A DNA stretch of 6,853 nt from Aquificaceae bacterium (lineage in GTDB: Bacteria > Aquificota > Aquificia > Aquificales > Aquificaceae). Where the stretch lies: contig WFYM01000134.1 in NCBI GenBank assembly GCA_015490115.1, positions 1 to 6,853 of the forward strand. The letters are read 5' to 3'. Under the pieces are notes generated by a model. That model was given only the letters and a program-made list of their open reading frames with translations, made no database searches and was not told where the DNA came from. Positions 1 to 5,286 of this stretch are shown one piece after another. Made by a program: the position numbers and the translations under genes. Every line of letters begins with the position of its first letter. Position 1 is the first letter of the stretch.

Positions 1-1260
1 CCTGAGGTAAGGAGCAGGATAGCTGCCGGGGAGGTAATAGAGTCTCCAGCGGACGTGGTCAAGGAGCTTGTCGAGAACTCCCTCGACGCGAAGGCTACGG
101 AGATAGAGGTGGAGATATCCAAAGGGGGGAAGAGATTCATAGCGGTAAGGGACAACGGGACAGGGATACACCCGGAGGATATAGACAAGGTCTTTCTGGA
201 AGGTGCAACGAGCAAGATAGAGTCCGAAAAGGATCTCCTTGGCGTTGAGACTTACGGCTTCAGAGGTGAAGCCCTCCACTCTATAGTGAGCGTGAGCAAG
301 ACCGTGATAAGCTCCAGATACTTTCAGGAGAGCTTCGGCTGGAAGGTCTTCGTCGAAGGCGGGAGGCTCCTCTCTAAGGAAAAGGTTGGTATGAGGGTGG
401 GGACAGAGGTTCAGGTGAGGGATATATTTTTCAACCTACCAGCTCGGAGGAAGTTTCTAAAAAGGGAGGACACGGAGAGGAACAGGATAACGGAACTCGT
501 AAAAGAATACGCCCTCGCAAACCCGGAGGTGACGTTCAGGCTCTTCTCGAACGGAAGGGAGGTCCTGAACTTACCGAAGACCGGTTTTGAGGAGAGGGTG
601 GAGTCGGTAATCGGTATGAGGGCTGAGGAGTTCCTTCTCGAGAGGGAGGGGGTGAAGGTAAGGGCTTTCGTTTTGAGGAACGTAAGCAGAGGAAAGATCT
701 ATGTGTTTGTGAACAAAAGACCTGTGAAGAACAAGAACCTGAAGGAATTTCTGAGAAAGGTCCTCGGCTACAAGACAGTTGGCATAGTCTTTCTCGAGAT
801 CCCTCCCTACCTCGTAGATCTAAACGTCCACCCGAAAAAGAAGGAGGTGAGGTTCCTAAAAGAGAGGCTAATCCTCAGCACCGTAAGGGAAGCCCTATCG
901 GAAAAGAGGGTCGTTCCCTTACCCGACACCTTAGCTCAGGAGGGCGTCCCTTACGCTGAGGAGCTTAAGGTCCTCGGTCAGGTGAGGGAGACCATTATAG
1001 TCGCCCAGATAGGGGACTACATCTACTTCTTCGACCAGCACCTGCTTTCTGAGAGGATAAGCTACGAGAAGGGAGCCTCCGAGGAGACAGCCTGCAGGTC
1101 ATCGCTAAAAGCCGGAAAGAAGCTCTCTCAGGAGGAGATGGAGGAACTTCTCAGGGATTGGAAGGAGCTTGAGAACCCGCACGTGTGTCCCCACGGAAGA
1201 CCAATATACTACAGGCTCCACCTCAAAGATATATACGACAAGCTGGGGAGGGTTTTTTAG
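1..1260 (+). CDS. mutL: DNA mismatch repair protein MutL with endonuclease motifs (5' end missing)
   Basis: MutL is the GHKL-ATPase partner of MutS in mismatch repair; versions with a C-terminal metal-dependent nuclease nick the error-containing strand. The frame is open from base 1 (PEVRSRIAAGEVIE), so only about 6-10 N-terminal residues are missing; 419 are visible. ATPase motifs in visible numbering: ENSLDA (25-30), DNGTGI (51-56), ATSKI (69-73) and GFRGEAL (86-92). Next come the transducer segments GTEVQVRDIFFNLPAR and LNVHPKKKEVRF. After a linker of only some 15-20 residues, the C-terminal domain has the endonuclease motif DQHLLSERISYE (345-356; DQHA(X)2E(X)4E with A replaced by L), ACRSSLKAG (364 on) and CPHGRP (396-401). 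The DQHA and ACR motifs lie only 7 residues apart, where Bacillus-type MutL has roughly 100, so the regulatory subdomain seems absent. The stop codon overlaps the convergent copB by 4 bp. Identity is very sure; nuclease activity is inferred from motifs. Confidence 0.97.
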   Translation, partial: PEVRSRIAAGEVIESPADVVKELVENSLDAKATEIEVEISKGGKRFIAVRDNGTGIHPEDIDKVFLEGATSKIESEKDLLGVETYGFRGEALHSIVSVSKTVISSRYFQESFGWKVFVEGGRLLSKEKVGMRVGTEVQVRDIFFNLPARRKFLKREDTERNRITELVKEYALANPEVTFRLFSNGREVLNLPKTGFEERVESVIGMRAEEFLLEREGVKVRAFVLRNVSRGKIYVFVNKRPVKNKNLKEFLRKVLGYKTVGIVFLEIPPYLVDLNVHPKKKEVRFLKERLILSTVREALSEKRVVPLPDTLAQEGVPYAEELKVLGQVRETIIVAQIGDYIYFFDQHLLSERISYEKGASEETACRSSLKAGKKLSQEEMEELLRDWKELENPHVCPHGRPIYYRLHLKDIYDKLGRVF

Positions 1261-1312
1261 AACCACATCCTCACACCGAGGAGCAGGTTCAGAAAACTCG
1301 TTTCCTCCCCAG
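1243..1312. repeat. Nested inverted repeats at the convergent mutL/copB junction
   Basis: CTGGGGAGG (1243-1251) has a perfect 9-bp inverted copy, CCTCCCCAG (1304-1312). Inside this pair lies a second structure: GAACC (1260-1264) with GGTTC (1286-1290), enclosing TCCTC (1268-1272) and GAGGA (1278-1282) around a 5-nt loop, with a 3x3 internal loop. The stretch sits at the 3' ends of both convergent genes. In neither direction is a hairpin directly followed by a U-run, so it is not a standard intrinsic terminator. It may still fold in the RNA, or the repeats may simply reflect purine-rich codons. The repeats are visible; a function is not shown. Confidence 0.4.
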
Positions 1313-2009
1313 AAGCCTCCCTTACTTCCCTCGCCCTTCCGAGGTATGTGGTCCAGCTCACACCTACGTACGGGGCGAACTCCCTCCTTATCTCGTACCT
1401 TAACCTCGCACCGAGTTCTAAGTTGTTAACACCGCTCCAGAGGTCCACCTCGGGTATGTCCCTGAAGGCAACGAGCGTTTCGAGTCTGGGCTGAAGTATT
1501 AGCCTCTGGGTAAAGAGGAGATCGTATTCAACCTCGAGGTCCGCGGTAACGTTTCCTTCTGTATCCACCCTCAGGTTCGCGTCCACCTCGAACCAATACG
1601 GGGCGAGTCCCTGAAAACCGACAACACCGTAGGTCCTGTTCCCAGAGACGTTGCCGTAGATCGCCTGAGTTCCTACACCTACCCTGAAGTCCCAAAAAGG
1701 TGTTATGAGACGCGCGTAGTACAGGTCGAGCCTCTCGAGGGTCCCGCTACCTTCTTCGAAGGAGTGTTCACCTTCGGTCTCGATCCAGACCCTGTTGAAA
1801 TCACCTCCATACCAGAACTCTACGTCGTAGAGGGCTTCTTTCTCCTTTGAAGTAACGTGGTACTCGAAGAGGTCGAAAAGGAGCATGCCGAAGCGAGAAG
1901 GAGGAAGGAGGGCTTTCCTTATTATCTCAGGGTCGGGTTTGTAAGGGAGCTGCTCCTCAGACCAAGAGACGGAAGCGAAAAGCAGAAAGGTCAAAAGGCT
2001 CTTTTTCAT
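1257..2009 (-). CDS. copB: Copper resistance protein B (CopB/PcoB), outer-membrane beta-barrel
   Basis: Encodes 250 aa of the CopB/PcoB family, small outer-membrane barrels that act with the periplasmic oxidase CopA/PcoA in copper tolerance. Residues 1 to about 17 form a signal peptide (MKKSLLTFLLFASVSWS, then EEQ) with no lipobox Cys. The rest shows alternating beta-strand patterns and ends in ...VRMWF, with the terminal aromatic typical of BAM substrates. Family-typical segments are FDLFEY (45-50), the GGDFNRVWIETEGE stretch (68-81), the EYDLLFTQRLILQPRLE stretch (161-177), and LELGARLRYEIRREFAPYVG (197-216). Many CopB proteins carry a long Met/His-rich N-terminal region; here the family core begins near residue 38, so metal binding in that region seems lost. 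A GGAGGT lies 6 nt before the ATG. It is the second gene of a copA-copB operon, 12 bp after copA, and its stop overlaps that of mutL. Family assignment is firm; the role in this organism is inferred. Confidence 0.92.
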   Translation of the reverse strand: MKKSLLTFLLFASVSWSEEQLPYKPDPEIIRKALLPPSRFGMLLFDLFEYHVTSKEKEALYDVEFWYGGDFNRVWIETEGEHSFEEGSGTLERLDLYYARLITPFWDFRVGVGTQAIYGNVSGNRTYGVVGFQGLAPYWFEVDANLRVDTEGNVTADLEVEYDLLFTQRLILQPRLETLVAFRDIPEVDLWSGVNNLELGARLRYEIRREFAPYVGVSWTTYLGRAREVREASGEETSFLNLLLGVRMWF

Positions 2010-2015
2010 AACACC

Positions 2016-2021
2016 ACCTCC
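2016..2021 (-). promoter_or_regulatory. Ribosome binding site of copB, just after the copA stop
   Basis: On the minus strand GGAGGT begins immediately after the copA TGA (2022-2024) and ends 6 nt before the copB ATG (2007-2009). The whole copA-copB gap is 12 bp and consists of this site plus spacer. This supports co-transcription and coupled translation of the two copper genes, and fixes the copB start. Confidence 0.85.
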
Positions 2022-3773
2022 TCACGTCACCTCCACAACCCTCATCATGCCCATGTGCATGTGGTAAAGAAGGTGGCAGTGGAAAGCCCAATAGCCTTTA
2101 GCGTCCACGAGAACGTCTATGCAGATCTTCTCTCCCGGCTTTAGGTTTATCGTGTCCTTCCTCGGCTTGTACTCGCCCGAACCGTTATCGAGATACATCC
2201 ACATACCGTGCAGGTGGATGGGGTGGTCCATCATAGTGTGGTTTACCCATATCATTCTGACAAGCTCTCCGTATCTCCACTTTATGAAGTCCTTTACGTC
2301 CGAGGTCCACCTCTTTCCATCGTAGGTCCACATCCTCCATATGAACCTCTCCATATTGCCCGTGAAGTGGATCTCTATGACCCTATCCGGCTCCCTTTTG
2401 TGGAGGAACTCCCAAGGGACGTAGCTTTTCAGATCCGCATATGTGAGGACCTTGTGTTTGGCGTCCTTGAGACCAACTCCCGGATCGTCGAGCCTGCATA
2501 TGGGTTCGGGGTTGAGCATAGCCGCGGTGGGTCCGAAGTCGAAGTTCTTTAGTTTGGGTTCACAGACACCGCAAGGATCCTTCTTCATCCCGTGTCTCAT
2601 ATGACCGTGGTGGTGCATGCCCTTCATGTGTTTTAGGTGAGCGCCTCCGTGAGCCTCCATACCCCTTTCGGGCGGCTTCCTGCGGGGAGGTATGGGACCT
2701 TCCATACCCGGCTCCGGGGCTAAAGTTCCCCTCGCGTAACCGCTCCTGTCCATTGCTTCCGCGAATATGGTGTAAGCTCTGTATTCGGTCGGTTGAACTA
2801 TAACGTCGTACCTTTCAGCTACGGCTATCCTTATCTCGTCCACCTCAACCGGCTGGACGTTCTGTCCGTCAGCCTGAACTACGGTCATCTTGAGACCAGG
2901 TATCCTGACGTCGAAGTAAGTCATTGCTGCTGCGTTTATGAACCTGAGCCTTATCTTCTCACCAGGTTTGAACAGGGCTGTCCAATTTTCTTCTGGAGTG
3001 TGTCCGTTCATGAGGAAGATGTAGGTAGCTCCCGTAACGTCCGCTATGTCTCTTGGCGACATCCTCATGGAAGCCCACATCATCCTCTCTCTGAGAGCTT
3101 GCATGAAACCCTTCGTCCTTATGTCGTTTATAAAGTCGAAAACAGTCCTCTTGTTATAGTTGAAGTAACCGTCCTCCTTTTTGAGCCTCGATAGGATCCA
3201 ATGGGGGTCTTCGAAGGACCAGTCGGAAAGGACTATAACGTATTCCCTGTCGTAGGTGAAGGGTTCGGGTTCTTCCGGTTCTATCACAAGGGGTCCGTAG
3301 TGGCCGAGCTGTTCCTGAAGCCCTGCGTGGGAATGATACCAGTAGGTCCCGTACTGCTTTACCTTGAACTTCGCTGTGAACTTCTCACCCGGCTTTATAC
3401 CGGGGAAGGTCACTCCCGGAACGCCGTCCATCTGGTAGGGGAGGAGTATGCCATGCCAGTGTATCGAGGTGATCTCGTCAAGTTCGTTGTAAATGTTTAG
3501 CTCAGCCCACATACCCTCCTTGAGCTTTACCAAGGGTGCGGGCAAGTTGTCGTTTATAGCTATCCCTTTTCCTATCCTTCCATCAAATTCTATGGGTCTC
3601 TTCCTTATAACGAAATCGTAGATGATCTTTCCGTCCTTTTCTTTATAGTCACCAAGTTCGATACCTTTACTGGCGGTCTTTACGGGGGAGCCGAAGGAGT
3701 ATAAAGCTCCTCCGAACCCGTATAAAGCCCCTGCCGCCAGCGTCCCTTTGATAAAATCTCTCCTTGAGACCAT
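2022..3773 (-). CDS. copA: Copper resistance multicopper oxidase, CopA/PcoA family, Tat-exported
   Basis: Encodes a 583-aa periplasmic multicopper oxidase of the CopA/PcoA type (not the P-type ATPase also called CopA), expected to oxidise Cu(I) to the less toxic Cu(II) and bind copper. The N-terminus has a twin-arginine signal, SRRDFIKG (3-10), followed by an Ala/Gly-rich hydrophobic stretch. Copper motifs: HWHG (105-108), HSH (147-149), HPIHLHG (517-523) and HCHLLYHMHMGM (565-576). Inferred type 1 ligands are H517, C566, H571 and axial M576. CopA-typical stretches are LMNGHTPEENW (254-264) and LDDPGVGL (428-435). A Met/His-rich segment at 371-397 precedes a CGVC pair. The ATG at 3771-3773 was chosen because GGAGGT lies 7 nt upstream; an in-frame TTG at 3786-3788 would overlap that site. 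First gene of the copAB operon, divergent from gatC. Aquifex McoA-like (SufI-type) oxidases are relatives, but the CopA-type segments and the copB neighbour favour CopA. Confidence 0.95.
   Translation of the reverse strand: MVSRRDFIKGTLAAGALYGFGGALYSFGSPVKTASKGIELGDYKEKDGKIIYDFVIRKRPIEFDGRIGKGIAINDNLPAPLVKLKEGMWAELNIYNELDEITSIHWHGILLPYQMDGVPGVTFPGIKPGEKFTAKFKVKQYGTYWYHSHAGLQEQLGHYGPLVIEPEEPEPFTYDREYVIVLSDWSFEDPHWILSRLKKEDGYFNYNKRTVFDFINDIRTKGFMQALRERMMWASMRMSPRDIADVTGATYIFLMNGHTPEENWTALFKPGEKIRLRFINAAAMTYFDVRIPGLKMTVVQADGQNVQPVEVDEIRIAVAERYDVIVQPTEYRAYTIFAEAMDRSGYARGTLAPEPGMEGPIPPRRKPPERGMEAHGGAHLKHMKGMHHHGHMRHGMKKDPCGVCEPKLKNFDFGPTAAMLNPEPICRLDDPGVGLKDAKHKVLTYADLKSYVPWEFLHKREPDRVIEIHFTGNMERFIWRMWTYDGKRWTSDVKDFIKWRYGELVRMIWVNHTMMDHPIHLHGMWMYLDNGSGEYKPRKDTINLKPGEKICIDVLVDAKGYWAFHCHLLYHMHMGMMRVVEVT
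2562..2663 (-). other. Met/His-rich putative copper-binding segment of CopA followed by CxxC
   Basis: Residues 371-397 of the oxidase contain GMEAHGGAH, then HMKGMHHHGHMRHGM, a dense run of Met and His with few other residues. A Cys-Gly-Val-Cys pair follows at 401-404. Met/His-rich inserts of this kind lie near the substrate-access site of Cu(I)-oxidising multicopper oxidases and are thought to capture Cu(I). The adjacent CxxC could be a further soft-metal ligand pair or a disulfide. It is intact in frame and flanked by normal CopA sequence. Confidence 0.75.
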
Positions 3774-3780
3774 CCTGTTT

Positions 3781-3786
3781 ACCTCC
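3781..3786 (-). promoter_or_regulatory. Ribosome binding site of copA (decides the start)
   Basis: On the minus strand GGAGGT ends 7 nt before ATG 3773-3771. The site overlaps the alternative in-frame TTG (3788-3786), which therefore cannot be served by it. This makes the protein 583 aa and puts the Tat SRRDFIK motif three residues from the N-terminus, as is usual. Confidence 0.85.
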
Positions 3787-3808
3787 AAAGCTTTAAAGTC
3801 TCAGCTTT

Positions 3809-3838
3809 TGTATAACACTAATTGCTTTTTTATGTGAA
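3809..3838 (-). promoter_or_regulatory. Sigma70-type promoter of copAB with extended -10
   Basis: On the minus strand TTCACA (3838-3833, five of six matches to TTGACA) is followed after 18 bp by TATACA (3814-3809). The latter is preceded by TG plus one base (TGTTATACA), the extended -10 arrangement. Transcription would begin near 3802 and leave a leader of about 28 nt that carries the copA Shine-Dalgarno. I see no CueR-style dyad in the spacer. Assigned by eye; no transcript data. Confidence 0.6.
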
Positions 3839-3866
3839 TTCAAGATTTATTTTTCCTGTTCATTTC

Positions 3867-3881
3867 TTGTTAAATTAACAA
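3867..3881. promoter_or_regulatory. Perfect 15-bp palindrome, operator candidate
   Basis: TTGTTAA-A-TTAACAA is a perfect 7-bp inverted repeat around one central base. It lies 29 bp upstream of the proposed copA -35 box and about 75 bp before gatC. Symmetry and location suit the binding site of a dimeric regulator. It does not match the CopY (TACAnnTGTA) or CusR/PcoR copper-box patterns as I recall them. AT-rich sequence can form such palindromes by chance, so function is inferred. Confidence 0.45.
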
Positions 3882-3883
3882 TT

Positions 3884-3905
3884 TGTGAGTTTCTGGTGAG
3901 TTTTT
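3884..3905. promoter_or_regulatory. Tandem 11-bp direct repeat containing GTGAGTTT
   Basis: GTGAGTTT occurs at 3885-3892 and again at 3896-3903, exactly 11 bp apart; the two 11-bp units match at 9 positions. An 11-bp tandem arrangement is characteristic of half-sites for OmpR/PhoB-type response regulators. It lies in the divergent region next to the palindrome, upstream of both promoters. No regulator gene is in the window, so the link to copper or any other signal is speculative. Confidence 0.35.
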
Positions 3906-3943
3906 TGTAAACATCCATTGGTAGGTTTCCGATACTTTCCGTT

Positions 3944-3949
3944 TATATT
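3944..3949 (+). promoter_or_regulatory. -10-like box of the gatC-recA operon
   Basis: TATATT ends 7 nt before the gatC ATG (3957). If it is a -10 element, transcription would start at or within a base or two of that ATG. A -35 box is weak: TTGGTA at 3918-3923 would need a 20-bp spacer. No Shine-Dalgarno sequence precedes gatC, which agrees with a leaderless mRNA. No LexA-like operator (CTGT-N8-ACAG or GAAC-N4-GTTC) is seen in this region. Confidence 0.4.
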
Positions 3950-3956
3950 AATAACT

Positions 3957-4241
3957 ATGGTAGACAGGGATTGGGTCCTCAGGATAGCCCAGCTCGCCAG
4001 ATTGAGGCTCACGGAGGAGGAGGTGGAGACCTTCAGGTCCCAGCTCGGCGACATCCTCAAGTTCGTAGAACAGCTGAACGAACTCGACACGGAAAACGTC
4101 CAGCCTTACATAGGGGAGTTTAGCGAAACCCCTATGAGGGAGGACGAACCCGGAGGGTCCCTCTCTCACGAGGAAGCTTTAATGAACGCTCCCGAGAAGG
4201 AGGGGGGGTTCTTCGTGGTCCCGAGGGTGGTGGAGGTCTGA
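3957..4241 (+). CDS. gatC: Asp-tRNA(Asn)/Glu-tRNA(Gln) amidotransferase subunit C
   Basis: Encodes 94 aa of GatC, the small subunit that wraps around and stabilises the GatA-GatB amidotransferase, which makes Gln-tRNA(Gln) and/or Asn-tRNA(Asn) from the mischarged glutamyl/aspartyl forms. Recognisable features are the N-terminal helix with VLRIAQLARLRLTEEEV, the central ILKFVEQLNELDTENVQPY stretch, and the C-terminal MREDEPGG, SHEEALMNAPEKEGGFFVVPRVVE pattern. The length is normal for the family. The ATG at 3957 matches the usual GatC N-terminus; an in-frame upstream ATG at 3918 would add 13 untypical residues through the promoter region. There is no Shine-Dalgarno upstream. gatA and gatB are not in the window, and separation from them is common. 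First gene of the operon; recA begins 1 bp after its stop. Confidence 0.95.
   Translation: MVDRDWVLRIAQLARLRLTEEEVETFRSQLGDILKFVEQLNELDTENVQPYIGEFSETPMREDEPGGSLSHEEALMNAPEKEGGFFVVPRVVEV
4232..4237 (+). promoter_or_regulatory. Ribosome binding site of recA, inside the gatC 3' end
   Basis: GGAGGT lies within the last codons of gatC and ends 5 nt before the recA ATG at 4243. It fixes the recA start and suggests coupled translation with gatC. Confidence 0.8.
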
Positions 4242-4242
4242 T

Positions 4243-5286
4243 ATGGCACAGAAAACGGTGGAGAGCATACCCGCGGAGAAGAGGAAAGCTCTCGAAGCTT
4301 CGATAGCGAGCATAGAGAGGAAGTTCGGAAAGGGAGCCATAATGCCCTTAAAGGCTGCGGAGAGGGTAAAGGTCGACGTCATACCGACAGGCTCGATCGC
4401 CCTCGACATAGCGACGGGCATAGGCGGGATACCGAGGGGTAGGATAGTGGAGGTGTTCGGGGTGGAGTCTTCTGGAAAGACAACTATAGCGCTCCACGTG
4501 ATCGCGGAGGCTCAAAAGAGGGGAGGGGTGGCGGTATTCATAGATGCGGAACATGCCCTCGATCCCAAATATGCGAAGAACCTCGGTGTTGACGTCGAGA
4601 ACCTGTACATATCCCAGCCCGACTACGGTGAGCAAGCCCTCGAGATAGCGGAGAGCCTCATAAACAGCGGTGCTGTAGATGTTATAGTCGTCGACTCGGT
4701 AGCTGCTTTGGTCCCGAGGGACGAGCTGGAAGGGGACATGGGTGAGGCTCAGGTGGGGAAGCAAGCGAGACTCATGTCCCAAGCTCTCAGGAAGCTGAAG
4801 GGTATAGTCCACAAGAGCAACACAGCCCTGATCTTCATAAACCAGATAAGGGAAAAGATAGGTGTCGTATACGGGAGTCCTGAGACGACGCCGGGGGGAA
4901 GGGCTTTGAAGTTCTTCTCTGACATGAGGCTCGAAGTTAGGAGACTCGGGGACGTGAAGGAGGGGAACGAGAGGGTAGGTTACAGGGTAAAGGTGAAGGT
5001 GGTAAAGAACAAGCTCGCCCCTCCTTTCAGAGAAGCTGAGTTCGATATGATATACGGCGAGGGTATCTGCAAGCTCTGTGATCTCATCGACGTTGCTACA
5101 GAGCTTGGAGTTCTTACAAAGAGCGGATCTTGGTACAGCTACGGCGACCAGAGGTTAGGTCAGGGGAGGGAGCAGGTGAAGAAGTACCTTAAAGAGAACC
5201 CGGAAATTGCCGAGGAGATAGAGAAAAAAGTTAGGGAGGTGGCAGGGCTTGCTCCAGCTGATACTGAAGAGGGCGATAGAGCTTGA
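4243..5286 (+). CDS. recA: Recombinase RecA
   Basis: Encodes 347 aa, a normal full-length RecA, which forms ATP-dependent filaments on single-stranded DNA and carries out homology search and strand exchange. Walker A is GVESSGKTT (73-81), with Val where most RecA proteins have Pro. DAEHALDP (101-108) includes the catalytic Glu at 103, and Walker B is VIVVD (147-151). Loop L1 is around 157-166. NQIREKIG begins at 200, followed by loop L2 with GSPETTPGGRALKFF (211-225). The C-terminal domain has WYSYGDQRLGQG (297-308) and a modest acidic tail. Cys276 and Cys279 form a CKLC unit after YGEGI, Cys279 replacing a usual Gly. The gene sits between gatC (1-bp gap) and the pilus ATPase gene (38-bp overlap). 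No SOS operator is visible ahead of the operon, suggesting constitutive expression. Confidence 0.99.
   Translation: MAQKTVESIPAEKRKALEASIASIERKFGKGAIMPLKAAERVKVDVIPTGSIALDIATGIGGIPRGRIVEVFGVESSGKTTIALHVIAEAQKRGGVAVFIDAEHALDPKYAKNLGVDVENLYISQPDYGEQALEIAESLINSGAVDVIVVDSVAALVPRDELEGDMGEAQVGKQARLMSQALRKLKGIVHKSNTALIFINQIREKIGVVYGSPETTPGGRALKFFSDMRLEVRRLGDVKEGNERVGYRVKVKVVKNKLAPPFREAEFDMIYGEGICKLCDLIDVATELGVLTKSGSWYSYGDQRLGQGREQVKKYLKENPEIAEEIEKKVREVAGLAPADTEEGDRA
5235..5240 (+). promoter_or_regulatory. Ribosome binding site deciding the TTG start of the pilus ATPase gene
   Basis: GGAGGT inside the 3' end of recA lies 8 nt before TTG 5249-5251. An in-frame stop (TAG at 5219-5221) lies upstream with no ATG or GTG between. 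The next in-frame ATG is about 95 codons further on and would remove the conserved N-terminal ASDIHI motif. TTG is therefore the start. Confidence 0.75.

Noticed and set aside
1251..1290. Intrinsic terminator formed by the T-run at 1253-1258 and the adjacent hairpin
   Set aside because: The T-run precedes the hairpin on the mutL strand and reads as an A-run on the copB strand, so neither transcript has a hairpin followed by U's.
1169..1429. Small open frames across the mutL/copB junction and the antisense frames inside copA, recA, the pilus gene and cmk
   Set aside because: They lie wholly or largely opposite or out of frame with clearly conserved genes, and show low-complexity, non-family protein sequence.
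3774..3788. Longer copA start at TTG 3786-3788 (five extra residues)
   Set aside because: The TTG overlaps the GGAGGT that properly serves the ATG at 3771-3773, and the shorter form puts the Tat motif at the usual distance from the N-terminus.
3787..3798. Overlapping palindromes AAAGCTTT and CTTTAAAG in the copA leader as an operator or RBS-masking hairpin
   Set aside because: They are short, AT-rich and share bases, there is no room for a stable loop, and they do not pair with the GGAGGT.
3918..3956. Upstream in-frame ATG for gatC giving 107 aa
   Set aside because: The extra residues (VGFRYFPFILIT) are not GatC-like, no Shine-Dalgarno is present, and the stretch covers the probable promoter.
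3774..3956. SOS (LexA) box controlling gatC-recA
   Set aside because: No CTGT-N8-ACAG or GAAC-N4-GTTC pattern was found in the divergent region.
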